DNA of 32,403 bases, taken from Schlesneria paludicola DSM 18645 (GTDB lineage Bacteria > Planctomycetota > Planctomycetia > Planctomycetales > Planctomycetaceae). The stretch spans positions 1-32,403 of the forward strand of contig CAMAYU010000058.1 in assembly GCA_945862235.1 (NCBI GenBank). Reading direction: 5' to 3'. The notes beneath the pieces are model-generated. The model saw only the letters and a program-made list of their open reading frames with translations. It made no database searches and had not been told where the DNA came from. The stretch's first letter is position 1; each line of letters starts with the position of its first letter. The position numbers and the translations under genes were made by a program. Positions 15,179-23,213 of this stretch are shown in pieces.

Positions 15179-15683
15179 CGTCCTTGGCTGGCTGCTCGAC
15201 AGCGTCAGGCTTCTTCTTCGGCAGCACCATCTTCAATCCGTCCTTCACATCTTGAACGCCCTCTTTAACCGAATCCTTCACGCCCTCCACGGCTCCTTTG
15301 ACCGCCCCCTTCGCAATCTCACCGGCCACGCCTCCGGCGTTCTTCTTGATCCCTTCGCCCAGACCTTTGAAGTTGGTCGATTGCCGGAAGACTGCGACAT
15401 CGTCCTTTGAATGGAGTTCGCGATCCGGCCCGGCTGAAGTCACTGTGACGACCTCGGCCATGCCACCTTGGGAATACTCGACGATGATGTCGGCCCCCCA
15501 CGGGTCCTTCTCACCCGCTTGGTTATTGGCCGGACGAATGTAGACGCCTGTCGCAGTCGTCTGGCGGTCAAAGTGGTCCGCCAGTCGCTTCACTTGGGAT
15601 CGAGCCTGCTCGATAGATGGGTCGTTCAAAGAACAACCCAAAAGAATCGCGGTCAGCAGTACAAGCGATGTTGTGCGAGTCAC
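15165..15683 (-). CDS. Lipoprotein of unknown function with amphipathic C-terminal helix
   Basis: From GTG 15681-15683 (AGGA seven bases upstream) this is 172 residues; a TTG at 15698 is possible but less likely. A lipoprotein signal ends in LLTAILLGC. The mature N-terminal half (DPSIEQARSQVKRLADHF; WGADIIVEYSQGGMAEVVTV; DRELHSKDDVAVFR) resembles small planctomycete lipoproteins carrying a 'data' type strand pattern. The C-terminal half is Gly/Val/Lys-rich with an 11-residue-like amphipathic periodicity (KGAVKGAVEGVKDSVKEGVQ) as in membrane-binding helices. The final residues APSP and the stop codon come from a dispersed repeat, so the original C-terminus may have been different. It is 30 bp downstream of btaB. 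Confidence 0.82.
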   Translation of the reverse strand: MTRTTSLVLLTAILLGCSLNDPSIEQARSQVKRLADHFDRQTTATGVYIRPANNQAGEKDPWGADIIVEYSQGGMAEVVTVTSAGPDRELHSKDDVAVFRQSTNFKGLGEGIKKNAGGVAGEIAKGAVKGAVEGVKDSVKEGVQDVKDGLKMVLPKKKPDAVEQPAKDAPSP

Positions 15684-15713
15684 GATTGTTCCTGACAAAT
15701 CAATACGGTCGAT

Positions 15714-16487
15714 TTAGACCGGCTTCCGTCCGACGAACTGATAGTACGGCGCGCGGACGAACGGCATGTAAGGGACTTTGCCGCGATGCTGGTTCAGCGA
15801 GACCGTTTCAAACCGGCTCTGCAAGTAGGGGATGTGGTCGCCGTTCAAGAAGACGTTGTCGTTGGCGAACCACGTCGGCCACATCGTGCGTGTGGACCAG
15901 CGGTGCTTCGCCAGTCCCTCGGCGGGCCACTTCCGCGCCACGAAGAAATCGACGACGCCGATCAACCCGCCCGGCTTGAGCATCCGCAGGGCCTGGTCCA
16001 TCGCGAGGAACCAATCGGGGATCATCGTCAGTGAGTACGAGAACGTGACGATGTCGGCCAGTCCCTCATCGGGCAGAAACTTCGTGGCATCGGCATGAAC
16101 GGGCGTGACGTTCGTCCAACCCCGAGCCGCCACGCGCTGTTCGGCCACCTTCAGCAACGACGAACTGAGATCGACAAGATACACCTTGGAAAAATCTTTC
16201 AACCGCTCGCCCCAGTTCTCGGCGTTCTCTCCCGTCCCGGCCCCCATATCGACCCAGACGCCTCCCGGCACGGTCGGCAACGAGTCAAACAACTCTTCCT
16301 TTCCGTGCAGCAGCCGCTTGCGAAAGGCGTCGTACCCGGTCGCCTGTCCCGAATAGAAATTCTCCAGACGCTCTTCATGCGTCTTCCCCCGGCCGCCCGT
16401 CACGGCCATGTGCCAGAGTATTTTGAGGTCATTCAACACGCTCCCCTTCGGCGGAGCAGGCTTGGTCGAGGGATCGGCGTTGGACAC
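15714..16487 (-). CDS. btaB: Betaine-lipid N-methyltransferase BtaB-like (SAM-dependent)
   Basis: The protein has 257 residues with class I methyltransferase motif [18 protein letters not shown] (78-94), an acidic strand-2 end ([11 protein letters not shown]), motif near HADATKFLP, and [17 protein letters not shown]. The N-terminal [20 protein letters not shown] and the [17 protein letters not shown] segment match the BtaB half of eukaryotic BTA1 and bacterial BtaB. BtaB adds three methyls to diacylglycerylhomoserine to give the betaine lipid DGTS. The partner BtaA is encoded at 23214-24413, about 6.7 kb upstream on the same strand. GTG 16485-16487 follows AGAGGA at nine bases and is preferred over TTG 16508. 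Another phospholipid-type methyltransferase is the only alternative I consider. Confidence 0.82.
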   Translation of the reverse strand: MSNADPSTKPAPPKGSVLNDLKILWHMAVTGGRGKTHEERLENFYSGQATGYDAFRKRLLHGKEELFDSLPTVPGGVWVDMGAGTGENAENWGERLKDFSKVYLVDLSSSLLKVAEQRVAARGWTNVTPVHADATKFLPDEGLADIVTFSYSLTMIPDWFLAMDQALRMLKPGGLIGVVDFFVARKWPAEGLAKHRWSTRTMWPTWFANDNVFLNGDHIPYLQSRFETVSLNQHRGKVPYMPFVRAPYYQFVGRKPV

Positions 16488-16551
16488 GAAGAGAATTCCT
16501 CTCAGCAATCTGAAACGAACTTGGCTGGGCGATGAACGAGTTTAGGAACAG

Positions 16552-16863
16552 TCACTCGTCGTAAACAGGCAGTTTTAGTTCGCGACGCGAACCGTGCCAG
16601 ACGCAAAGGATTCTGACTTCCTGATGGTCCTCATACACGCGGTAGAAAATGCGATATCGCCCGACGACTGTTTGGCGCACACGAGGGTCGTGTGCCTCGG
16701 GATATCGCGAACCAATGAACGGCGTCCCGCGAAACTGCTCGGTCCTGGCGATGATCGAATCCACAACTCGATCGGCTGCGGAAGAATTGTCCAATGCGAT
16801 GTAATCGTGAATTTCACGCAATTGGTTCAATGTTGCCTGCGGCCAGACTACTTCAAACGCCAT
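16552..16863 (-). CDS. RelE/ParE-family toxin
   Basis: It has 103 residues with the ParE pattern: an N-terminal strand FEVVWPQATLNQLREIHDYI, two helices, GTPFIGSRYPEAHDPRVRQ, then the strands VGRYRIFYRVYEDHQEVRIL and CVWHGSRRELKLP. ParE toxins act on gyrase and RelE-type relatives cut mRNA at the ribosome; which applies here is unclear. It overlaps the antitoxin gene by 16 bp, the usual antitoxin-first layout. It sits between aldehyde dehydrogenase and btaB with no sign of a larger mobile element. Confidence 0.9.
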   Translation of the reverse strand: MAFEVVWPQATLNQLREIHDYIALDNSSAADRVVDSIIARTEQFRGTPFIGSRYPEAHDPRVRQTVVGRYRIFYRVYEDHQEVRILCVWHGSRRELKLPVYDE

Positions 16864-17033
16864 GAGGCAATCTCAAGTTTGACCTCTTCAAGCGTGTAGA
16901 CCCGCCCCGCGTCGGCATCTTCATCGGCTCGTTGAATCGCCGCCAAGATGTCCAAGTGATTGACGATCTCCTCCCAAGTCGCTTGGTCGGGCATTTCTCG
17001 AACAGCGTTCAACACAGACTCTTTGGCTGTCAT
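16848..17033 (-). CDS. Antitoxin of the ParE-type module
   Basis: The 61-residue acidic protein starts at ATG 17031-17033, with AGAGG eight bases upstream; a 12-codon upstream extension lacks a ribosome site. The sequence (ESVLNAVREMPDQATWEEIV, then ADEDADAGRVYTLEEVKLEI) resembles short helical antitoxins annotated as toxin-antitoxin partner of RelE/ParE, where the C-terminal part wraps the toxin. It ends inside the toxin gene, consistent with coupled translation and autorepression. It begins 28 bp after the aldehyde dehydrogenase stop... in map order it is immediately left of that gene and may share its transcript. Confidence 0.86.
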   Translation of the reverse strand: MTAKESVLNAVREMPDQATWEEIVNHLDILAAIQRADEDADAGRVYTLEEVKLEIASWRLK

Positions 17034-17061
17034 TTTGATGACCTCTTGTATGTTGCTTTGA

Positions 17062-18525
17062 TTACCCAAGGCTCATCGTGACGGTCTTGAGTTCCGTGTA
17101 GTTGGCTAGGGCCGCTTCACCGAGTTCTCGGCCGGAGCCGCTCATTTTGAAGCCGCCGAATGGGGCGGCGGCGTCGAACACGTCGTAGCAGTTCACCCAG
17201 ATCGTCCCTGCGCGGACGCTGGCCGCGACGCGGTGTGCCTTCTGCACGTCGCGCGTCCAGACGGCGGCGGCCAAACCGTAGTACGTGTTGTTCGCGCGGG
17301 CGATGATGTCATCCGTGTTCTTGAACGGCAGGATGCTCATCACGGGCCCGAAGATTTCGTCGCGAGCGATCGACATCTCATCGTTGACCTCGGTGAAGAT
17401 TGTCGGCTCGATGAAGAAGCCCTTGTTGCCGAAGCGGCTGCCGCCGGTGAGGCACTTCGCGCCTTCGGCCTTACCCTTGTCGATGTAGCTCAGAATTTTG
17501 TTGAACTGGTCGGCATCGACCTGCGGACCTTGAGTCGTGTTCGGATCGAGTGAGTCACCCAGTTGCCGGGACTTCGCTCGGTCCACGACCTTCGACACAA
17601 ACTCGTCGTGAATCGACTGCTCGACGAACAACCGCGACCCCGCGCAACAACACTGGCCTTGGTTGAAGAAGAGGCCGAATTCGGCACCCGCCACGGCGGC
17701 GTCGAGGTCCGCATCCGCAAAGACGATGTTCGGGCTCTTGCCTCCCAACTCGAACGTCAGCCGCTTCAGTGTCTTCGCCGCATCGACCATGATTTTCTGA
17801 GCGGTCTCGTAGTGACCAGTGAAGGCGATCTTGTCGATGCCGGGGTGACGCACCATGGCGGCTCCCGTTTCGCCGTAGCCCGTGACGACGTTGATGACAC
17901 CGTCCGGGAAGCCCGCTTCTTGAGCCAGCTCCGCCAGTCGCAGGCATGTGAGCGGAGTCTGCTCGGCAGGCTTCATCACGATCGTGCAGCCTGACGCGAG
18001 GGCCGGTCCCCACTTCCAAGCGGCCATCAGTATCGGGAAGTTCCACGGAATGATCTGGCCGACAACGCCGACCGGCTCGCGCCGCGTGTAGCAAAAATAG
18101 TTGCCGCGAATCGGGATCACATCGCCCGTCAACTTGTCGGCCCATCCGGCGTAGTAGCGCAGGCAATCAATCGCCAGCGGCAGGTCGGCGGCTCGTGCAT
18201 CGCGGATCGGCTTGCCGTTGTCGAGCGACTCGAGCGCGGCCAGCTCTTCGAGATTGGCCTCCATCAAATCGGCCAGCTTGTTCATCAGCCGCCCGCGATC
18301 TCGCGCATCCATCTTCGACCACAGCCCGGTCTCAAACGCCGCCCGAGCCGCCTTCACCGCGGCATCGACATCGGCCTCGTTTCCCTGCGCGATCTCGGCG
18401 ATGACGGTCTCATTCACTGGGTTGAGCGTCGGGAACCGCTTCCCGCCGCGCGACTCCTGCCACTTGCCGCCGATGAACATGTTGGTCTGACGAATCTTGG
18501 GAGCAGCAACGATTGCAGTGGACAT
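17062..18525 (-). CDS. NAD(P)-dependent aldehyde dehydrogenase
   Basis: The 487-residue enzyme is full length for the ALDH2-like branch. The active site is complete: N162 in PWNFP, K185 in VMKPAEQTP, general base E259 in FELGGKSPN, catalytic Cys293 in GQCCCAGSR, and the late EIFGPVMS and [16 protein letters not shown] segments. The coenzyme loop reads FTGHYETAQ where FTGSTEVG is usual. It oxidises aldehydes to acids; substrate not determined. ATG 18523-18525 follows AAGGAG at eight bases; the frame open further upstream crosses a dispersed repeat and was rejected. A 218 bp gap before it contains a small palindrome that may be its operator. The toxin-antitoxin pair follows at 28 bp. Confidence 0.96.
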   Translation of the reverse strand: MSTAIVAAPKIRQTNMFIGGKWQESRGGKRFPTLNPVNETVIAEIAQGNEADVDAAVKAARAAFETGLWSKMDARDRGRLMNKLADLMEANLEELAALESLDNGKPIRDARAADLPLAIDCLRYYAGWADKLTGDVIPIRGNYFCYTRREPVGVVGQIIPWNFPILMAAWKWGPALASGCTIVMKPAEQTPLTCLRLAELAQEAGFPDGVINVVTGYGETGAAMVRHPGIDKIAFTGHYETAQKIMVDAAKTLKRLTFELGGKSPNIVFADADLDAAVAGAEFGLFFNQGQCCCAGSRLFVEQSIHDEFVSKVVDRAKSRQLGDSLDPNTTQGPQVDADQFNKILSYIDKGKAEGAKCLTGGSRFGNKGFFIEPTIFTEVNDEMSIARDEIFGPVMSILPFKNTDDIIARANNTYYGLAAAVWTRDVQKAHRVAASVRAGTIWVNCYDVFDAAAPFGGFKMSGSGRELGEAALANYTELKTVTMSLG

Positions 18526-18587
18526 GACAGAGTCTCCTTGCGCGGGTTGAACGGGGACAGAACCAGTCGCGGAACAGACTATCGCGA

Positions 18588-18599
18588 CGAACCGGTTCG
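18588..18599. promoter_or_regulatory. Perfect 12-bp palindrome upstream of the aldehyde dehydrogenase gene
   Basis: CGAACCGGTTCG lies 62 bp upstream of the ATG, with a GTCGCG/CGCGAC pair overlapping its left side. Position and symmetry fit a dimeric repressor site, but there is no regulator gene adjacent and it may be chance. Confidence 0.3.
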
Positions 18600-18645
18600 C
18601 TCCAGTTGGCAACTCACTTGGTCTGCCTCCTGTGGCCTGCCTCCT

Positions 18646-18708
18646 GTCCCCTCGCCCCGGTTCGGACACCGCCGCCTCGGTGGCCGGAAGAGGGCTAGGG
18701 TGAGGGGC
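18646..18708. repeat. Dispersed repeat family A, copy 5
   Basis: GTCCCCTCGCCCCGGTTCGG...AGAGGGCTAGGGTGAGGGGC, with the same extended loop type as copy 4 (ACCGC...TCGGTGG). It lies in the gap between the OsmC and aldehyde dehydrogenase genes, preceded by a direct duplication of GCCTCCTGT. Confidence 0.9.
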
Positions 18709-18743
18709 TCTTCTCTCGCTTCACCGCACTCGGGCAGTTCGAG

Positions 18744-19253
18744 CTACTTGGCCACCAACTCACTCGCCAACTTGGGTGAGCTCTTCAGCGTCTGGTACAC
18801 GACGCAGTAGCGTTCGGTCAGTTCGATCAGCTTGGCGAGCTTCTCGGGCGGCGCGTCGGTGTCGATGTCGAACGTCATCCGGATCGCTTGGAACCCGATC
18901 GGCACACTGCGATCCACGCCGAGCGTCCCTCGGAAATCAACGTCCCCTTCGGCGGTGATCGTTCCGCCGCGCACCGGCACCTCCATCGAAGTCGCCACCG
19001 CTCCGAAGGTGACTCCCGCACAACCGACCAGCGCCTGCAACAGCATCTCGGCCGAACAGGCATACGTCCCGTCGCCGCCCGACAACGGATGCAATCCCGC
19101 GTTCTCCGGAGCCACCTCGAACTTCAACCGACACGACACCGTCTCCACCTGCAACGTCGCGACCGCGCGCATCGTCACCAATCCCGAACCCGGATCGTCC
19201 TTGTACTTGTTCTTAAACGGAGCCTGCTTCGCACGCAGTTCGGTCGGGGTCAT
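18744..19253 (-). CDS. OsmC family protein
   Basis: The 169-residue protein has the OsmC/Ohr layout: N-terminal strands, LLQALVGCAGVTFGAVA with redox Cys78, and the C-terminal helix ERYCVVYQTLK with Cys150. The two cysteines are the peroxide-reducing pair of the family, so hydroperoxide detoxification is expected, though many OsmC-like proteins remain uncharacterised. ATG 19251-19253 follows GAAGGA at good spacing. The start is 18 bp after the stop of the large PEPCK-like gene, so co-transcription is likely. Confidence 0.92.
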   Translation of the reverse strand: MTPTELRAKQAPFKNKYKDDPGSGLVTMRAVATLQVETVSCRLKFEVAPENAGLHPLSGGDGTYACSAEMLLQALVGCAGVTFGAVATSMEVPVRGGTITAEGDVDFRGTLGVDRSVPIGFQAIRMTFDIDTDAPPEKLAKLIELTERYCVVYQTLKSSPKLASELVAK

Positions 19254-19271
19254 GAAGCGTTCCTTCTCGAA

Positions 19272-22200
19272 TCAATTTGCGGACAACGTGGGATCGACAC
19301 CGAGCGTGCCGACAAGTTCATCAACGTACTCGGCGCGGATAACTCGCGCGAGTTGCTCATTCACAAATTGTTGCCGCTCACGGATCGATTCGAGGAACGC
19401 GGGGTCGGATTCTTCTCGGTCCTTCTCGTACAGGGCGAGGGTTTCGGCGCGGTGTTGCCAGTGGGCGATATCTCGCTGTTGTTTGGCGATCAGCCGGGCG
19501 CGATACCAGTCGCTAGTGAGAAGAGCCTCTTTCGTGAACATCGCTCTCACGGTGGGATCGCGTTCGGTTTTTCCGTTCCATGCGCCGTGAGCCATGATCG
19601 TCAGCAGCGCCTTGAGCGGCGGGCAGGCGTGTTCGATCGAGCCGTCTTCGAAGTATTGGCGGGCGACGCGCTGTTGGGCTTCGACGATGTACTGCACTCC
19701 GTCCGCGAACGAGTTCACGTCTTGAGTCTCTGGCTGAAGAATCGACCTATCAAAAACCTTGTCCGGGTTGTCGAAGATGCGACCGAAGAAGCGGCGAGTG
19801 AAGCGATCGGTGATGCGGTAGCCGAGGCGACTCGCGGGAATGAGTTCTCCCTTGTGAGTGAAGTCCTGCACCGGTTCGAGCAGTCGCTCTTTGATGAGGT
19901 ACGCGGGATCGCGTTCGTCGGGCGACATGCGGCTCCAGACTTCCGGCACCAGCAGGCTGATGTCGTGATCGAAGCGGGCGTTCGGGCCGACGTGGCCTGC
20001 CGCCGACGAGAAGCCTTGCAGGCCGGTCAGGATCATCGAGACGAGAGCCGCGTTCAGATCGGCCGTTGTACAAAGGGCGTTGAACGGACCTTTCGTCAGT
20101 GCCCCTTCGCTCCCCGCACCGGTCGTGGAGGGACTCTTGCCCGTCAACGAGCAGACATAGTCCATGAACAGCTCGGGCAATTCCTGATAGTGGATCGGGC
20201 TGTAAACGGCGAGGCTCCGAATCCCTTTTGCCGCTTCGGGCGGGTTGTTGCGACGGCCCGACAGGATCGCGTTGACCGGCAGATGAACGGGCTGGTCGGC
20301 GGGGACCTTGCGCCACAAGCGCGTCCCCATTTCGGCGACGTAGCGATCCATCGGCCTCACGATGTCGGGGCGGTCTTGCAGGTAGCGCGGGTTCTTGGAC
20401 GGCACGCCTCCCACGCGACGCGGGTTGTCCGAGCAGACGATGTAATGGACATCGCCGTTCCGCACAGACCTCAACAACTTCTTCATCGGCGGCGTGAAGG
20501 CATCGAAGTCGACGACCTTCGTCATCATCTCATCGACCTCTTTGCGCGTGAGCGGTTCGAAGTTCGAGATGAAATTCACATCACGCCGCGCGAGGTCTGC
20601 TTCGGCCTGCTTGTCGAACCCGCGATGAATGGCATCGTCGGGCCGTTGGAAGAGGCGGTATTCGCAGTTCTGCGTGAACTTGAAGCTGGTCTCCGGGTGA
20701 TCCGAATGCGTGAGCGGCACGGCGCTAGCCGCCGGTGTCCGCGTGACATTTGCTTCAGATGAACCGGCGGCTAGCGCCGTGCCGCTCACCGTGGGAGACA
20801 TCGCACTCGTAGCCGCTGCTGGCACATCCGCCTTCCAGTCGTCATCCGGCTTGCTGGACGAGGCCATGTAGTTCAGGCACCGTCCCGGCACGACGACGCT
20901 CGCGCTGATGTCGTCTTCGGTTTGAACCTTGGATGCGGCAGCGAAATCTTGCCGAACCTTGAACGTGCGCCAGCCGTGTTCGCCCGTCAGGCCGACTCGC
21001 AGGTACGTCCCGACGATGCGGCGATCGTCGAGCTTCAGTTCGTGACCGGGGCTGCCGTTCACGAAGTCGACGCTGAAGTGACGCCGCCAGTTGTCGGCCC
21101 ACTCGGGGTCGTAGAAGCGTTTGATCGCGAAGACGATCGCGTAGATATGCGGCGGGATCGACTTGAGCCATGCGTTGTAATCGGCCGTGTATTCGTCGGA
21201 CGGCGTGAGGAGCTTGATGACGCTTCCCAGCGAGCGGCGTGGGCTGAGGATCGGTCGGCTGGGATAGACGGCATATTGCTGCTGAGCCGCCAATTCCAAA
21301 GTCCAACGCTGCGACACGTCCTTCGCGAAGATGGCCGCGACTTGATCGAGGTCCTTTTCGATGTCGGCCACGAAGACGGAGCCGTACTGCATGTAATCGA
21401 CGAGCGACTTACTGATCTCGCTCTTGCCACCGCCGCTGACGGTGCAGGGCTTGTGGCAGTAAACCCCTTCGGCCGCCGTGCCGATCAGTCGCCAAGAAGG
21501 AGCCGACGGATGCTTCTCCATGCGCAGTTTGTAGCCCGACGGAGCCATGTAGACGCGATCCGGCAGCAGCGGGATACTCAGCGTCCGGTCGCCCCGCTTC
21601 CACGAGATCGTCTGCAAACGGAGATGAGCCAGCGCGTCTTCGGGAATGTAGATCAGGTTCGGGTAGCGACGGTCGATGCCGTAGCCTTCGGACTTCACGT
21701 GGATCAGATCGCCGTAGTCGCGGACCACGTCTTCAAAGGTCCGTCCGTTGTAGCGACGGCTGTTGACTTGAAGCTCTTCGCCCAAGCTCCAGCTTTGGAA
21801 GACCAGTGCCCCGCCGGAGTGTTCCTCTTCGACGCCCCCCATCAGGTTCGCCGCGTAACTGATCTGCGTCTTGACCTCTTTCTTGCAGTAGCCGAAGTAG
21901 TTGTCGGCGATGATCGTGACGATGACTCCTTCCTCGGTACGGCACGTCAATTTGAAGGCTTCGCCATCGTTGTAGAGTTCGTCGGGTGACTTCCAGCACA
22001 TCGAGTCACGCCGCTGTCGTTCGGTGGCCTGATCGTAGTGAGGCAACCCGAGTTGCTTCTTCGCCAGTGAGGTGAGGTGCGGCGCGAGGATCACGCAGCC
22101 GGTGTGACCCGACCAGTGTTCGACATCGAGAGCCGAGTCATTGGCTGGAACGAACGGATCGCCCGCGTTGCCGAAGATCGACTCGACGAAATCCAAGTTG

Positions 22201-22961
22201 CTGACCAGCGACCCCGGCGCGAAGAAGCGAACTTCCATCGTCTGTTGGTTGCAGTAGCCGGGCACCTCGGGACAGACGAGTGGTCGCAACAGCAGCGAGA
22301 CCCAGTAATGAGCCTGCTCAGTCTGATTGGAAGTGAACGGCAGCTTCAGCAACTCGCGCGGCGGCTGCATCGCGTGCTTGAAGAGTTCGACATAGACGGC
22401 CTTCGGCACCGCTCGCTTATCCGCCGCGATTGGCAAGCCGCCCTCGGCCACATGGAACGTCCCGACGGTTGTCCGACGATCCGATCGCGGGTTGTGAAGC
22501 ACACCATTCCGCAAGCGGTAAGAGTGGAGCAACTCACTCTCGAACTCATCGCCATCGGCAGGCAGCGACATCTCTCGAGCCAGCCCATGCCGGTCGAGGA
22601 CGAGCGCACGACCGGGGACGCGGAGGGGTTGAGAGTCGAGGGTCGAGGGTCGAGAGCCAGAGGAAGAACGAGAAGAATCCAGCACGTCCGAGAAGTGTCG
22701 GTTGAGAAACGACTCGATCCGCGCATCGACCGCACACCGATGGTTGTACAGCAGCCGAGTCTTCTCGCGAAAATTGGTCATCAGGCCCGAAGCAAGCTGG
22801 ACCAGCTCGGTCCCTCCCGCCGCATGTGCGATCGGCAACCCATTGGCCGCCAGCTTGAGATTGATGTACCCCAGCAACTCCTTCCGCTCCCTCACCCTCT
22901 GAGTCACCGCCTCCCGCGATTCTGAATCCCCATCCACCTCAAACCCGAGGGAGAGCTTCAT
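19272..22961 (-). CDS. Probable PPi-type phosphoenolpyruvate carboxykinase (very large)
   Basis: The product is about 1229 residues. A phosphate-binding loop SGGGKSEISKS near residue 507 follows CHKP and precedes VFVADIEKDLD, the order of His ligand, kinase-1 loop and Asp metal ligand in PEP carboxykinases. The C-terminal half has GKSPSTTGAGSEGALTKGP. Size and these motifs fit the pyrophosphate-dependent PEPCK family (about 1100-1200 residues), which interconverts PEP, PPi and oxaloacetate; a general nucleotide-binding protein of unknown function is the alternative. Two inserts are repeat-derived: 725-751 (VSGTALAAG...PAASAVPLT) and a Ser/Arg/Pro stretch near 102-111 (SGSRPSTLDSQPLRV). ATG 22961 is used; GTG 22970 with AGAGG upstream is an equally good start. 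It is followed 18 bp later by OsmC. Confidence 0.75.
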   Translation of the reverse strand: MKLSLGFEVDGDSESREAVTQRVRERKELLGYINLKLAANGLPIAHAAGGTELVQLASGLMTNFREKTRLLYNHRCAVDARIESFLNRHFSDVLDSSRSSSGSRPSTLDSQPLRVPGRALVLDRHGLAREMSLPADGDEFESELLHSYRLRNGVLHNPRSDRRTTVGTFHVAEGGLPIAADKRAVPKAVYVELFKHAMQPPRELLKLPFTSNQTEQAHYWVSLLLRPLVCPEVPGYCNQQTMEVRFFAPGSLVSNLDFVESIFGNAGDPFVPANDSALDVEHWSGHTGCVILAPHLTSLAKKQLGLPHYDQATERQRRDSMCWKSPDELYNDGEAFKLTCRTEEGVIVTIIADNYFGYCKKEVKTQISYAANLMGGVEEEHSGGALVFQSWSLGEELQVNSRRYNGRTFEDVVRDYGDLIHVKSEGYGIDRRYPNLIYIPEDALAHLRLQTISWKRGDRTLSIPLLPDRVYMAPSGYKLRMEKHPSAPSWRLIGTAAEGVYCHKPCTVSGGGKSEISKSLVDYMQYGSVFVADIEKDLDQVAAIFAKDVSQRWTLELAAQQQYAVYPSRPILSPRRSLGSVIKLLTPSDEYTADYNAWLKSIPPHIYAIVFAIKRFYDPEWADNWRRHFSVDFVNGSPGHELKLDDRRIVGTYLRVGLTGEHGWRTFKVRQDFAAASKVQTEDDISASVVVPGRCLNYMASSSKPDDDWKADVPAAATSAMSPTVSGTALAAGSSEANVTRTPAASAVPLTHSDHPETSFKFTQNCEYRLFQRPDDAIHRGFDKQAEADLARRDVNFISNFEPLTRKEVDEMMTKVVDFDAFTPPMKKLLRSVRNGDVHYIVCSDNPRRVGGVPSKNPRYLQDRPDIVRPMDRYVAEMGTRLWRKVPADQPVHLPVNAILSGRRNNPPEAAKGIRSLAVYSPIHYQELPELFMDYVCSLTGKSPSTTGAGSEGALTKGPFNALCTTADLNAALVSMILTGLQGFSSAAGHVGPNARFDHDISLLVPEVWSRMSPDERDPAYLIKERLLEPVQDFTHKGELIPASRLGYRITDRFTRRFFGRIFDNPDKVFDRSILQPETQDVNSFADGVQYIVEAQQRVARQYFEDGSIEHACPPLKALLTIMAHGAWNGKTERDPTVRAMFTKEALLTSDWYRARLIAKQQRDIAHWQHRAETLALYEKDREESDPAFLESIRERQQFVNEQLARVIRAEYVDELVGTLGVDPTLSAN
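20710..20789. repeat. Coding palindromic repeat, family B, copy 2
   Basis: Perfect 27 bp arms at 20710-20736 and 20763-20789 are identical in sequence to those at 5131-5213; the loop is 26 bp and unrelated. It is translated in the PEPCK-like gene as VSGTALAAG and PAASAVPLT, the same frames as in the ABC ATPase gene. Confidence 0.95.
22628..22657. repeat. Low-complexity (GGTCGAG)n tract inside the PEPCK-like gene
   Basis: GTTGAGAGTCGAGGGTCGAG and a following GGTCGAGAG make four near-copies of a 7-bp unit. On the minus strand they read SRPSTLDSQPL, out of character with the helical sequence on either side. The tract resembles the one at 6321-6353. Confidence 0.78.
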
Positions 22962-23143
22962 GTCTGTCACGTTCTTCAACCTCTTCAGTGCAGCAAATGG
23001 AATCAACGTAGGGCGACGGCCAGAGAATGCTCAATGTTTTGGCCGATCTGCACGCATCTTGGCCATCAACCGGAACAAACTACGATCAACGAACCTCGCA
23101 CATCGAAAAAACGCTGTTTTCTGATGGACTAAGACGCTCAAGG

Positions 23144-23163
23144 CCGTTGCTCAAAAGCAACGG
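23144..23163 (-). terminator. Possible hairpin terminator after btaA
   Basis: CCGTTGCT-CAAA-AGCAACGG forms a perfect 8-bp stem about 50 bp past the btaA stop on the minus strand. No T run follows it, so termination is uncertain. The remaining 200 bp before the PEPCK-like gene show nothing else. Confidence 0.35.
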
Positions 23164-23213
23164 TTGTTGACCGCAAGGCGGATGCCGAAAAATCCACTTC
23201 TCCGTCTGCGATG

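Noticed and set aside
6422..18708. Five family A repeats as a possible CRISPR array
   Set aside because: Copies are kilobases apart, inverted and partly coding, with no regular spacers or cas genes.
18888..20762. 624-codon open frame on the plus strand
   Set aside because: It is antisense to the PEPCK-like and OsmC genes, its sequence is low-complexity and Arg-rich, and it has no ribosome site or recognisable domain.
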